A stretch of DNA of 64,000 nt from Dreissena polymorpha (Eukaryota > Mollusca > Bivalvia > Myida > Dreissenidae): positions 90,635,919 to 90,699,918 of the forward strand of contig NC_068360.1 of the NCBI RefSeq assembly GCF_020536995.1, written 5' to 3'. Positions 46,068 through 59,859 of the stretch are shown here, one piece after another. How positions within the stretch are numbered: the stretch's first letter is position 1; each line of letters starts with the position of its first letter. A program made the position numbers and the translations under genes. The notes beneath the pieces were generated by a model that saw only the letters and a list, made by a program, of their open reading frames with translations, made no database searches and was not told the DNA's origin.

Positions 46068-47762
46068 TACACGCCAGAAATTCAAAGGAGGAACCACTTC
46101 GCCGGTGTGTGTTACTCGTATTATTACACTTAGCACTGTGATTTTAGCTCTAGTTTAGATATAGCACTGTAGGCATGTGAAACCATGCCTTACGTGAATA
46201 TTATTTTTGCATAAAATTGGACTTTACTTCATGGTCAGTGACTATTATTTGTACATTATCACTTTCATTGACTCATACATAAAACCATAACACGTCAATG
46301 CATGAATCACGCGAACTAACAAAGAAATGAAGAAAGGTTCAGCCTTTTATATCCACGAAACCACAAGGTCTTCTATCTTCAATTGAATTTGAAATTTTTA
46401 TAGTAGACTACAATAGACCACGGCGTTATTCAACGGCTCATCTGTCCCCCTGTGTCTTACGCGGGTCAAACTTGAACAATATGCCAGGGCACTAGCGGGT
46501 CAGCAGCGTCCGAAGTTACCCCGGTGAATTATCCGTATAATAGTGTGCCCTATCTATCGCTGCAATCATCGATGACGATCGTAAATCCGTACACTGTTTA
46601 AATAATTCACGACTGGTCGATCAAAGTTAAACAGTCTCTGAAAAATCGAAATGAAAACAAATTCAACTCGCTGTAAGAATACAAGTAATATCGCATTTAA
46701 TTTATACATGTGTGTGAATAGCAAAACTTAAATAAACTTCAATGAGACTTTAATGAAAGTTTATTACTCTTACAAAAACAAATAACGATACATGTGTTTA
46801 GTATCCGCTATGTAGCTTATTTTTTAGGATATTAAAGCTACTAGTATATCCTGTTAATTAAAATCGCACTTGCAACAATACACGATCGGTTACAAAATCT
46901 ACTTAACGCACGTCTTAAACCGCGCATATAATAAGCTGTCAACACATTGATACCCGTAAACATTTTATTATAAGGGAAATTTGATATGTAAGACTTAGCA
47001 AAAAATAAATTAATCCCTCAAAAGTGTTTTATTTTTTAAGAAGAATATTAAATGAAGAATTGTTACATGTAAACGGATTACGGTTTCAGCTCTTTGTAAA
47101 GCGATAATCCGCAGCAGATCGAAATAACCCGATCAAGGCAAACTTTTTAAGTTCAAACCAATTTAACAATAAAACAATCAACCGTTTGTTGATAATAAAT
47201 TGTTACGATCACGTTGAAGCAAATTGTTTCCACAATAAAAAAATACCAGTGAGATTTTCGACAGGCCACCCAACGTTGTAAACGTCAAAACGTCCGTCAG
47301 AAATTAAATAATCGATCAATTTCAATTGTCATCGATGTACAAGACAGATAATGTCAAAATCACGTCGAGGAATGCATTAAATCCCTAAAGCTGTTGTAAT
47401 TAAGCGGCGTTTCCTTTTGAAATTTTGAGCAATCTCAATTTGAAACTCAGTCACGTGACATTGTGACTCTCAGCTCGAGTCGTCTGCGAAATATGAGCAC
47501 GTGCGACAAACTATCGTCTGGTTGATCGTTATTTATTGCCTTTAATAAAGTGCGAAAAATATCGCTTTGAGCAAATTAATGAATAGTCAATTATGCGTTG
47601 GTTTCAATTAAGGCGCGATAAAAATGCAATATGTTTGAACAAAAATAAATAAAACAAGTCAATGCGTATCATAATTAATAATACACTTTCAGGTTTCAAT
47701 TTGCAATAAGCAATTAAAACCAGCAAGGAAGTATGTTTCGAACACGTATTTTACAATTATCA
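46068..47762. other. Upstream region of minus FAM124-like gene
   Basis: Promoter-side intergenic DNA. No recognised gene or repeat; several TGTTTATT-like AT motifs of unclear meaning. Confidence 0.35.
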
Positions 47763-47870
47763 GAACAGAACAGAACAGAATATTTATTTTGACTTAAGCA
47801 TAACAAGCTTATCGTCATATACAAATGCATGTTACATTTACACATGATCACTTGACCAATCGTATATTAA
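47763..47870 (-). repeat. Probable 3' tail of a LINE
   Basis: On the minus strand, GATAAGCTTGTTATGCTTAA and GTCAAAATAAATATTCTG run into a short (TTCTG)n tail. Non-LTR retrotransposon 3' ends often finish in such short tandem tails. No coding part is present. Recognition is from memory of similar molluscan tails. Confidence 0.45.
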
Positions 47871-48109
47871 TTTATAAAGGGAATACATGAATATCAAATC
47901 CAATTAAAACAAGCAATTATACTGAAACGATATATGATGTTAACTAGAATTTGATGTCTGAATTATTTAACTGTTACGATTTTAATAATTTCCACGAAAA
48001 AGCTGTTCGCTGTTGTTATATATATTATAATGTAATCTAAGACTATATCTTAAGGATATAAAAATGTAAAGATGCGAACATGTTCCAAGATGCCTTTATA
48101 GACAAAAGT

Positions 48110-48110
48110 C

Positions 48111-48167
<57 letters not shown>

Positions 48168-48225
48168 AACCAACACTATCATCATCATTACCATCATCAT
48201 CATCATTACCATCATTACCATCATT

Positions 48226-48284
<59 letters not shown>

Positions 48285-48317
48285 AACCAACACTATCATC
48301 ATCATTACCATCATTAC

Positions 48318-48381
<64 letters not shown>

Positions 48382-48440
48382 GTTGTCATCGCCGTCACTG
48401 TCGTCATTGTCAGCGTCACTGTCGTCACCGTCGTCAAAGT
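48110..48440. repeat. (TCA)n microsatellite with internal duplication
   Basis: Long ATC/TCA runs. The interruption CATAACCAACACTATCATCA appears near 48,166 and 48,285, so a ~118-bp block has been duplicated inside the array. The right end grades into GTCGTCACCGTCGTC triplets. Poly-Met or poly-Asp frames here are artefacts. Confidence 0.93.
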
Positions 48441-49562
48441 CGTCACCGTCGACTTTACGCAGCATAATGTACACATATTTGGATAAGTATTAAATATTTC
48501 GAACGTTTGTACTTTTTTTACTTTACCGATTTCGTAGTCGCCCTGGACCAAAGGCGAACAATTTAAAATCCAAACCAATGCTGTCTATTCCACAAATATT
48601 TATATTCTTTTAATATGTTAATTATCATTACATTTCCACGTGCACGTTAAAACCTGTAAATATTCACTTAAAACCTTGAATCACAATAAATATTCTGTAT
48701 ATTCACCTTTCTCGTACCTAGACTTACTAGTATTTTCCCACATTCACCACACAAACGACACACCCTGACATTTTTTGTTTAGTGCCAACGACATTTCGAT
48801 CCATATTTTCACTCAATTTTGAACGCATTCCAAAACGTGTGCTTAGCATAATAAGCAGCGTGTTTGAAACAATACCCGGTTCAACCGACAATATCGTATT
48901 GAGACAATCAAGCGTTCCGTGACCGCGCTCATCTATAGGCTACACACAACTCTACAGAAAACCGGCAAACAAACGATAAACCATCTGTATGCGTTGAACA
49001 ACAGATATAAAGTATGGGACTTGTTGAAAATTGACATCTAAATGTTGGATCTAGATTACCGCGATCAGCGATTGTTGACCGATGTAATCAATACATTTCA
49101 ATAACCCACCGCGGTTTTGTACAATCGAGAGCTATCGCAGTATCTCTTTGCTATCTCCGGAGACATTGCTCAAGGGATACATCTCTTTTCATCCAGAATT
49201 TAAAATTTTGGATTGTTCATGAAGTTTCTACATTTAGAAACGAGCGTTCATCGAAGGGACATACTTCACAGCAGTATTCACACGAATGTTCCTTAAAGGG
49301 ACACACTACGTACTAATATTTCACAATGATTATACCAACTAAGCATTTTCCAGTTGAAACTTGCATGGTGATTTCCAACGACAAATACAATAAAGGGTCC
49401 CAGTAAACAGAAAACTATGAGTACACAGCACATAATTTAAGGCATTTAAAAGGGGCATCATGCCTGGTGAAAGGAACTCATTTAGAGCAAATACAGTAAA
49501 TAATGTTTAAGTGTCGGTAAAAGTTTATATTATTGTCACCGTAACTCAATTGTACCACCAGA
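48441..49562. other. Intergenic, nothing recognised
   Basis: No gene or repeat family recognised between the microsatellite and the hAT-like element region. Confidence 0.35.
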
Positions 49563-49602
49563 GCGTGCTCAGCTACTGTTTAGCGTGCTCAGCTACTGTT
49601 TA
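49563..49602. repeat. 20-bp perfect tandem duplication
   Basis: GCGTGCTCAGCTACTGTTTA occurs twice in direct succession. Confidence 0.95.
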
Positions 49603-49790
49603 GATCTATATACTCACCGTCACTGTAACGGCCACGTATTTTAAGGCCTTAAATTTTTGTATCATGTAATTGACTTATATTATAATGCTACTTGCAAAAC
49701 AGTCACTGTAAACTTCATCAAGTCTCTAGAACTGAACTAAACAGTCACTATATATGAAACAACTGACGTAGAATGTCACTGTAACGGGCC

Positions 49791-50602
49791 CTAGGGCTGT
49801 CACGATACGCCGTGAGCGTACCGCGGTATATCGTGGTACGGCAACACTGTATCGCGGTACGTACCGCGATATTTTACAGAATATGTATATGTGAAGAAAA
49901 CAGCAGAATAACAAGTTTTACAAACTTTATTAAACTAAATAATCAGAAAACACTGGTATCATCGTATGACTAGAAACTGTAATAAACTTGATAGAAGTAG
50001 TCATGGCTATTGTTATTGTTCTTCGCGTCTTTTTCTAAAATGTCCGCCATGTTGTTTACAATAGCTGTTACAACGATCTGTGTTAATCGAACGCTTCAAG
50101 GGCATGTTTAAAATGCGGAGTCAGCGGGCCCAGTATTGAAAATCCGTAGCGTTCTGACTCTTCCTCGACTTATTCAGAATCTTAAGATAACATGATTCGG
50201 AAGTGCCATGCTTTGGACGATCGATATACAAAGGAAAGACAATAAGAAATAGAATAAACATCTTTTGGATACTTATAAACTTATTTGCAAAGGAAATCGG
50301 TCCCAAATTCCAAAATAGGTACGGACCCATACATCGCCGTATTTTAAACGTGAACGTTAAACATCTACAAGTGGAAGCGCTTGCTTGACCTGGATATTAA
50401 CGGATTATTTATTTAGCCCTTTTGAATCGCTTCTACAGTTTTCAAAACGATATTTATATCAAAATAATTATGTTATGTATTTATATCTGTGCTAATATAA
50501 TAATATTTAAAAAACCGGTGCGGCAACGCCGTACCGCGGTGCGATTTTTTTCACGACATGCACCGCGATATACCGATATACCGGTGAATCGTGACAGCCT
50601 AC
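49791..50602. mobile_element. hAT-like non-autonomous element, 812 bp
   Basis: Terminal inverted repeats TAGGGCTGTCACGAT (left) and ATCGTGACAGCCTA (right). Flanks TAACGGGCC (49782-49790) and TAACGGCC (50603-50610) look like an 8-bp duplication with one extra G on the left. Subterminal GTACCGCGGTATATCG palindromes lie at both ends. No transposase frame recognised. TIR sequence and 8-bp TSD are hAT features. Confidence 0.78.
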
Positions 50603-50610
50603 TAACGGCC

Positions 50611-51555
50611 ACATATTTTATTCTCATAAAGGGCTTTAAGTAATATTTTATGCAATTAATGTATACAACTTAAGCAACACGCCTCTACTGCGGCAGCAGC
50701 TATTCATTGGAACAAAATAAACGCGTCACTATAGCTGTCACAAGTCACGTCTTCAACTCAAAAAGAAGTTTAATCACCTGTCTATCTTGTTCACTTTAAC
50801 TGACACGGCAACTAACTGTTACATCCACAAGTTCAGTCACTATCTAACATTATCGACCAAATTTACAACAGCCTTAACGCATTGTATTTCAATTATTCTG
50901 CACAATATGAAACCTTTTCTTTTCATTAAAACCAAGATTATGTGTACACGATATAAGTTGCTAATGGTACACATATCGTTACATTAACATTACTAAAATT
51001 AACGAATGCATTAAAAAAAAAACGCAAAAGCTCACCGCATTGAAAGCGTTTTAATTTTCCATTCATGTAAACAAATTTCAATAAACTAACCCAGACGGTA
51101 ATAAATAGCAAAGGTGTAAGAATTCATATAAGCAATCCGTGAAAAGAATTGCAGTACACTCTTATTACTGTCATTTAAAATCGATCTGTGCACAGGTTTC
51201 GCAATATCTGAGACGGCTAAATTGAATCTTTAATTTTGGTCAATCGGTGAAACAAATTAAGTGGATAATTGCCAAACAGAACGAACTGATAAAATGTTGG
51301 CTTTGATGTTTATTGATCAATTAAAATAAATCAATTAGTATTAATTAGCCACACTTTACACCGAGCACAAGTGGACAAAAAAAGTGCTGTTCGTCACTGA
51401 CCCGTTCCAAGAAAACGCGTTCTTAATATAATGGAACATTTATGGTATATATCGATAAAGGTAAATTCTTTAAAGTCTTTCCATCAAAAACGACATGTTT
51501 TAAGAGAAGACACGTTACAAACGTCACTCTCTCTGCTAGCAGCACTATAAATGTG
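50611..51555. other. Intergenic, nothing recognised
   Basis: AT-rich; no gene or repeat recognised. Confidence 0.35.
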
Positions 51556-51814
51556 TCGCGTTCTGAGAAAACTGGGCATAATGCTTGCTTGTAAAGTATC
51601 GTCCCAGAGTTGCCTCTGCAGTCCTCACAGGCTAATCAGGGACAACACTTTCCGCTTTTATGATATTTTCTTTGTGAAGAAAGTCTCTTCTTAGCAAAAA
51701 ACTAGTTTTGGCGGAAAGTGTCGTCCCTGATTAGCCTGTGCGGACTGCACAGGCTAATCTGAGACGACACTTTACGCACATGCATTATGCCCAGTTTTCT
51801 CAGAGCACGACTCA
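51556..51814. repeat. Foldback MITE family A, best full-length copy
   Basis: About 259 bp. Left arm TTCTGAGAAAACTGGGCATA; inner AGCCTGTGCGGACTGCACAG palindrome; right arm GCACATGCATTATGCCCAGT, TTTCTCAGAGCACGACTC. The two arms are inverted repeats of each other, and each half is itself an inverted repeat around GTCGTCCC/GGGACGAC. No protein coded. Confidence 0.9.
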
Positions 51815-53881
51815 ACTTCTTATCCATTGCATAGTCTAGAAAAAACGTAACACAACAGTATGTCACGCCAACTGATACGCACACTTGAACAATTAAATAC
51901 GTCAATAACGGTAAAATAGGAGCATTTAATTTGTATATATAATATCAATTTATCATGGAAACTTATTTTCTGTCGTCCCAGAAGGGTCGAAGTAAGCATT
52001 TTTTATTATAAAAAATGACTGCACAATACGGTATGTTTATACTATTTTGAACCAGTGGTTATTCTATTATTTATTATCTGCAATTATTATGTTGTATGCC
52101 TATCGTTCAACGACGATCCCCGAAAAGCGTTGTCCATTATTCGTTTGTTGCTAACTATTTGGATATATTTTGTATGTATAAGTTAACTCACCTGTTAATT
52201 CATATGTCCCTGTACAAATGGCCCATTTACCGTTCCATGCCATTTCCAGATATTGGTGCAGTATAATCCTTGTTCGCACTAATACAGGCAACATATCCCA
52301 TTAACCGCGGAAATATTTCAGTATACATGCTCACTTTGGAAAATTTCTGCATCGTATTTATTTCTAGCTCTACTAGTACTTCAGCGTTAAATACCGCTGA
52401 TAACCCAATTTTTCCAAGTTCATCGGGTACCATATTCCAAAGTAACCTTTCTGTGGCCACAATTAATGATTCAACATTCTACTGCGGTATGTAATACTAT
52501 GCCTCGATGCGAACAGTCTACAGTGTTACAGCTACTCAATGAGGCTTTTAACAACTGTGGTCACAGTACTCGCACAGCGTTTTTTAATCTCATAAAAAAG
52601 TTTCTAGAATATCCGCACGTTTCACATTGCACACTTTTCTAGATCCCATACAGTTTCTATCTAACAAAGCGTCCAAAATTGAACTACATGCATGCACGAA
52701 ACATCATGTTCGATGAGTCAAGTTTCGCAGATCAAGACGTTGCTTCATGTTTCCATATCATGCACCATTTGACCAATTTTTTCTTACCGTTTGCCAATTT
52801 ACAACAATAAATCCCCAGCGCGTATGCGAAAGTAAGACACAACCCTTATCTCAGGTATACCGTTCACACTCGTTAGGTTCGATCCAGTGATTGCTCGACC
52901 AAACAAATCACTTTCGAGCCATCAGATGAACAATTAACTCATTTCATCGATACTGAACACGAAATGAAAGATTGTAACGATAACGCATTAGTCGAGTAAG
53001 CTCTGACAGAGGCATTGTAAGATTTGATTGTCGCTCGCTTTCGATCTCCTTATCGTGATCATCCGATTTGCTTTGAAGTTTTTACTACATTACACTTTTT
53101 GTTATCAATTGTTCAGAGTTTTCACAAGCAATAGATCTTTTGTGCCGTTTTCATAATTTAAGCAAAACGCTTAAACTGCGACAGTGTTTTTTCCGCTGTT
53201 AAATGTAGATAAAGTGCTAGATAACGGAGAATAACTTTGTAGTACGTTATGGAATTAAGCAGGTGCTTCTTCAAAGACAAAGACAATAATGTTGAAGAAC
53301 AGATTGTTGTAATTACCGGTACATGTATTCGTTTAACCAGTTCGCAAATTTCAAAAATTGTCAATGATATGGGGTGCAATGAATGACGTGAAAACGCATG
53401 TTTTATGAAGTTAAATAAACAAAACTAGACGAATGTATTCCAAACTTGTTGTTTTTTTTCAAACATAAAGGCAACAAATGATGCAATGACATTTATTAAA
53501 ATATAAAATCGTATGTTTTAAGAGAAAATAGTCAAAAACGTTTATCGTTTATTATAAATGTGCAATATGTAAGCACTACGTAAAGAGAAAGCAGCCGATT
53601 TTGAAAACCGTTGTGTCGTTTATTTACGTAACCATTATTAGAACAGACTTATGATAAATTATGCAGTTTAAAATGGAATGTTACAAATGCGTGCAAATGA
53701 AAGGAAGGTAAAGTTATACAACAGTATAAAGTGCTATGAATAACGACTGATCAATGGCATAAGCAAAATTGGAAGAATTTTTAAATGAACTTATTTTACG
53801 CCCTTAGTTTATTCTGTATTATTGTTAAGAACTAATTATCCTTATCATGTGAATACGATGGTTTATACATCTGCGTTAGGT
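51815..53881. other. Intergenic, nothing recognised
   Basis: No recognised gene or repeat family. Short open frames have no family similarity. Confidence 0.35.
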
Positions 53882-54080
53882 GTTTTCCCAGATATGCCTT
53901 GCAGTCCGCACAGGCTAATATGGTACGACACATTCCGCCTTTATATTATTCTTCGTTTAAAAGAAGTCTCTTCTTAGCGAATTCACATTTAGGCGGAACG
54001 TTTCGGCCCTGATTAGCCATGCGGACTGCAGACTACTGTGGGACGACACATTAAGCCCCGTTTTCCGTGAGCGAAGCTCG
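53882..54080. repeat. Foldback MITE family A
   Basis: GCAGTCCGCACAGGCTAATA, AAGTCTCTTCTTAGCG, GATTAGCCATGCGGACTGCA, ending GTGAGCGAAGCTC. Confidence 0.8.
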
Positions 54081-54188
54081 AATGTATGGGTTTGTGAAAC
54101 CGGAACCGCGAGGCCTATGAGCACTTTGTACCGTTTCCAGTTGTTAATTATAGGTTCTATGGGTATGAATATATTTAACACGAACTTC

Positions 54189-54252
54189 AATCTGAATTGT
54201 TAACACTTATATCAGTCTGAATTGAAAACACTTATATCGGTCTGAATTGTAA
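54189..54252. repeat. Short tandem repeat TCTGAATTG...CACTTATATC
   Basis: Three copies of about 27 bp (TCTGAATTGAAAACACTTAT plus ATCGG). Related units occur at 55,493-55,547 (CACTTATATCAGCCTCAATT), 1.3 kb away. Confidence 0.75.
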
Positions 54253-56519
54253 CAAGAAATATCTTTAAAAAAGATATACGGCGTTGATTGTGGTTGGAGT
54301 TTATGAAAGGTAAAGAGTTCAATGAATGAGATCAAGAATAGCGAATGTCTTTTTCTGTGCAGTTCTTAGCTGCATCACACGCAGTACGGGATGTTACGCG
54401 GAGTTTTCGCGGCTTATTTTACATTATTACACATTGCTGGTCCTAAACCTATAGATACAAAACAGAAAACCAAAAGAAGAATAGAAGTGAAATTAAAACA
54501 CATGAGTCAACCGGCCACACGCGAAGTATCCGTACATATTTTAAATATGTATACGCGCGTTCTTCGAACAAACCTGTTTTAGTGGTTTGTCGGGCATTGC
54601 TATTTGACTCGATTATTAACAGTATCGAGAATCATCGCGCTCATGCTTAATACATTAGTCAATATGGTGGAATAATTCTTGTTAAATTAATTAAAAATAA
54701 TATGCATCATGGTATTGTTGAAAACACATTAAGAATCTTTTATTGACATACCATAATTATATCGCTGGATATCTTCATTTAACATCTTTCTGGTCTAAAG
54801 AAAATTCCAGTCCACGTAGTTCACGCTGTAGCGTCTTTATTATATAACGATTATTTTACTGGCCGCGAACTCCGGCCAGCACATAAGGTAGTCGTGAAGA
54901 CGCAGCGAAGACCTGTATATAAACTCTGACATTCACACACACTAACCGCGAACTGACCCTGATACCTCGCGGGTTGAAATGCAATGCATTAAAGTGAGGC
55001 CTCGCTTCCACTGCTCTTTATAATTTTACATGTTAACATGTTGACAGGAATATGGAAGTTAGTATTAAATATGAGAACATAGCCTTTAAGTAGAAACGTT
55101 CTCGCGCTGGCAATCCTCTGAAAATAAAAGGTGCACGCACAAACTGTATTGATGTCGAGATTGAGTGTAAAACTGTTCTATCTATTAAGCCTTTTCATTA
55201 GAGATAAAATTGTTTCATGCTGAACACGCAGTAAAACAGTATTACAAAGACGCGGGATTGTTTCCAATGTTCTGGTCGTATGCTCAAATCAGCCTATGGG
55301 ATAAATGAAGTGTATTCATTCTGACCTAGCCGCGGGAAATTTTATTTGAATTTTATTGGACAGTTACAAAGGTCAGGTAAGGTGAAAAGCTGGCGTATAC
55401 AGCTACGCCGAAAAACATAGTTCACAATGAATTGTTAAATTCTAAAATTTGTTAAGATTTCTTTAAATTTGTTTAATTGTTATTCTTGTCACCACTTATA
55501 TCAGCCTCAATTGTAAACACTTATAATTATCAGTCTGCCTTGTAAAAATCTCTTCCAGCCTAACCTGCTTGTTGTAAATGACGTTAACTCGGATATCAGA
55601 ATCGAATATAGAATATTTTGGTTCTCTTTTTGTTAAATAGTAATTTTTTGAAAGCGTAGGTCTTAATTCTTTATGAACACGTGTATGCACTTATAATATG
55701 CATTTGTTAGTTAGCGGTGCTATGATATATATAAACACTGCATCATAGTTTAATCATGTTGTTGTAAACTAGAAATTAAGATATTACGATATTGTATGTT
55801 TTCTATATTTAGCCAATATTGTAACTAGTTTAAATCCAGATATATTAACATAAAAATTGCGTAGAAATTACTGGATCATAACACTTTTTTAAACAGCATA
55901 CAGGTGTTCTTAAAGAAATATTTAAATCACATATTCGAAACAAGTACACATCTTGATTTGAACAACGGAAGAAATAATCAATAGTAACAAAATGGCATCT
56001 CATTTTCAGTTCTGTTAACCGCGGCCGTATTTTTTTTTTTTTTAGATTTCTTGTTTTACTTGTAATAGAAATGACTGCAGAACAGAAACGGAATTTTACT
56101 ATTTAGAATGTTCGAGAATTTAATGTGGTGAGTGTTTTGTGTACCACGTTGCCCTTACACGAATCATGTTCATGCGAGAGAAAATAATATAATCATTGGC
56201 CTATTCCCAATTCATCAATCGATGTTTTGTCACAACGCCAGTAGCACATGAAAAAAATAACATGAGTTTTTTAAATTCCACATTGAGCGTTTTTGTTGTC
56301 TTCTGTATCTCAAATCATAAGTATGTAGAAACTCTTTAACTTTCTTTAAATATTTTCGGAATACAATTTCACAAATACGATTCTACTCAACCAAAAAGCG
56401 GAGACCGTAAACAAATTATTTTTAAAATGTTATAAATCCTTTATGTACATCTTTCTCTGACGAAAACTAAAAAGCCTGCATTGAAATCGGTTAAAAATAA
56501 TTTGTAGTAATTATATTAA
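54253..56519. other. Intergenic, nothing further recognised
   Basis: Apart from related CACTTATATC repeat units near 55,493-55,547, nothing is recognised. Confidence 0.35.
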
Positions 56520-56740
56520 CCCATTCATGCCTAGCGTCCTGAAAAAAGGACATTGCAAACAGCGTTAACCCAGATGAGACGCCGCATGGTGCGGCGTCTC
56601 ATCTGGGTCTACGCTGTTTGCTTAAAGGAATTTCTGTAAGAATTGTTCTAAATTTAGAAATAAATATGCTAGACTTCCCTAATTTTGAAAATAAATTGAT
56701 CCAACTTAAAAGATGGGAGAGTCCACTAGGCATAAATGGG
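56520..56740 (-). mobile_element. TTAA-flanked hairpin MITE, family D
   Basis: Reverse orientation. TTAA at 56516-56519 and 56741-56744; CCCATTCATGCCTAGCGTCC and CTAGGCATAAATGGG ends; hairpin GATGAGACGCCGCATGGTGC. Confidence 0.88.
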
Positions 56741-58271
56741 TTAAATTACCATCACGTAAACTATATATAAGATATTTGTTTGCTTTTGTAATATATGTTT
56801 AAATATAGTGAGAAAAACACATTTCCGCAAGCGCACGTGCGCGTGAACATGTGTTAGTTTTTACACTTTACTAAGTAAATAATTCACGGTATAAACCCGA
56901 AAGCAAACACATCGTCTCTTTATTTAATACTCCTGAATATTCTTGTCATATTTGTAACTTTTAAGACGTTATATATTCGTATTATTTTCTTATTGATGCT
57001 TAGTAAATTGATGATGGAATCAACATTGGCTTTCAGTACTAATTTTCAGTTGCTTTGAAAAGTAATGAGTTGGCATTGTACTTGCCAAATCAATAGCCAT
57101 ATCCACGTTGGCCGTCTTGGATTGAGTTGTCCTGGCCCGAGAAAGCACAATGCATACATGAACCTTAAGGCAATGAGCTAGAGGCAGTTCAAGGTCATTG
57201 TCACAGAATTGACATGCAGATGAGTTTTTTGTCTAAAAGACATGAAAAAAATGTGATTGTCATAATGTAAAACTGTCAACGATATACGATACCATTGTGT
57301 AATGAGATGCTTTTATTGAAGGTATAATGGGCTGTCTTCATTTATATTTCTTAATGTCTGTGTAATTGATTTTGAAAGTTGGCCGGCAGGAAAACACAAT
57401 TGAGGATGATTAAACGTTAAGTGCAACAGTGTAGATTTAGATTTAACAAATCATGATTTTAAAATAATGTTTTAACAAGATGACAAACTCCAATTTAATT
57501 TTGGGTTTAATTCGTACTCTCGAGACATGGTCTGAGATTCCGCCTTGCTCTAAACGTAGGAGAAAGACAAAATCAAATTCTTGAGAATGAAGTGGTAGGC
57601 ATTTTATTTAACTCAATATCTATTGTTACCATGTGTGACTAGTTCCCGTTCTAGTAACATTGACTGCTTTAGACTTACTTCTTATAAAAAATACGAATCC
57701 CTGGTTAGTCTAGTGAAAATTTAGGCGAAATAATTGCCTCAATAATTTTCAATTTTTCATCACTGAGCATGAACAAAGATGTACTTTATTTCATGGAGAT
57801 AGCCTGTTTTATATCTGGAATATCAACGTGTTAAAACACAGTTTATATGCTGTTCGCGCCTAAAATATAGGATTTATAAAATTGTTTAAGTTTTAAATGG
57901 AATAAAAGGTTACTGGCATGCTTCATTGGAACCAATGCCATCTTGAAATGTAATGAATTTACGGACTGGCAGCAACAATCTATCTGACATAATGGGATCT
58001 GCATTGCAGCATTCCATGTGTTTATAATGGTGTAGATCAGTTATATATCGAGCTGCGTTTATACGAATTTCACTTGGGTATCGTATTTATCCTAATTTTT
58101 CGTTTTCTAAAACAATAAATTTATTTTAAACCAAACTCCATTATTTCAAAATATCACTACCTCTAACTCAATCTTTTCGGTACTAAACGCACGTGTTTTC
58201 GTGTATGATTAGTTGATAATTAGAATCGGTAATCTGCATAATCGATAGGAATAATAGTTTATACTTGTATG
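56741..58271. other. Intergenic, nothing recognised
   Basis: No gene or repeat family recognised. Confidence 0.35.
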
Positions 58272-58508
58272 TGGACCGTGCTCTGTAAAAAGGGGTTTTA
58301 ATGCAAACGCGTTAAGTGTCGTCCCAGTCCGCACAGGCTGATCAGGGACAACACTTTTCACATAAAGTGGATTTTTGCTAAGAAGATACGTTCTTAAAAC
58401 AGAAAATATCAAAAAAGCGGAAAGTGTCGTCCCTGATTAGCTTGTGTGGACTGCTTACGGGATCTTTACGCACATGCATTTAACCCCCTTTTGACAGAGC
58501 ACGGTCCA
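58272..58508. repeat. Foldback MITE family A, both ends intact
   Basis: Left end GGACCGTGCTCTGTAAAAAG and right end CTTTTGACAGAGCACGGTCC are near-perfect inverse copies, defining the family's termini. Interior AGTCCGCACAGGCTGATCAG and AAGCGGAAAGTGTCGTCCC. No convincing target duplication. Confidence 0.85.
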
Positions 58509-59859
58509 TTTAAATTAATAATAAGTATGGTGCTTGCTTTTAGGTTAATTCCACCTATTGGCGTTTCTTACATGAAAGATTGGCGAGTCATTTAACAAAT
58601 CTATCTGTATTGCACATGCTTGAATTTTGCATAACTATTTGATGTTTGTTGTTTTTGTTTACTGGGTGAAGAGAAAGTGGATTGTTTTGATGTAAATTAT
58701 AAAACCAACAATTAAGTGAAAGTAAAATAATCATAATTAAAACACACACTAACTTTCGGGAACTGGCGAGAAAGATGTTTGATTCAGTAAGTGTCCGGAT
58801 AGGTAACTGTCATCGCTTAAATATTCCTTGCATACAAGCCACCTGCTTCTATTGTCATTGAAATCAATAATCAATCTTCAAAAGAGCAATATGTGTTGTG
58901 TAAGCAATAAGAAGTCATAAACTGTTTTTGTTTTTTATTGATATTAAGTGACAAATAACAATAAATAAATGATTCTCTTCAACTGTTAATAGGTAAATGC
59001 TACTTGTAACTGTAGCTTTAATTTGTCAGAAGTCTAGTTTTAGAAAAAAAATAAAAATTCATAAAACGTACGACGTAAAAAATATATTCCGTAAGATAAG
59101 ATCGAACTGCTTAATAATAATTATGATTTGACATTCAAACATAAGTACAATGACACAATTATCTCTTTTTTATAAATAAAACGAAGCAATAATGAATGCA
59201 AACGTCCTGACAATTATAATAAGTTGTATCGATGCATATACATTACTAGGATACAAGGACTAGGGGTACGATACCATAGATCTTTATGAAGAAATACCTT
59301 GGTTCTTATATGTGCTCGGTGTATAGCTCCGATATACGCGATAAACGGTGTATATACATGTTTCACCACAGAAATGAAAGATACTGTTGATGAAGTTTTT
59401 TTTTTGAGGAATAAGGCATACTGAACGAAATAAATATAAAACTATTTTTATTTTCAATAAATTTGCTACTAATTTTCAATATTTGTTATTTGGAAAACAG
59501 GAATTAATGTCGACATTTACTTGGAACTTAGAAGCTCGGGTTCTGTTATGACATTTTGAAAACATATAATGTAAGTAAAATTATTCATGAACAAATTTCT
59601 TCATGAAATCATCGCATTAATTCCACGTTCAAAGCAAGCAATATTGGTATTAGACGTAACTTTGATAAATAATACAATTCGCAATGAACTGCTACAAACA
59701 TGTGGCTGTAACAGATTCACAAAAGAATACTATCATGGTATTTAGACATCTTCACATGGTGACATGGATCCCTCATAAAGTAATTGAACGCTACACCAAG
59801 ACAAACAAGTAAAAAAAATAGTCATAACGTGGTCTTCAAGTACATACATATGTACAACG

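Noticed and set aside
48096-48578. Poly-Met and poly-Asp frames
   Set aside because: Artefacts of the TCA microsatellite.
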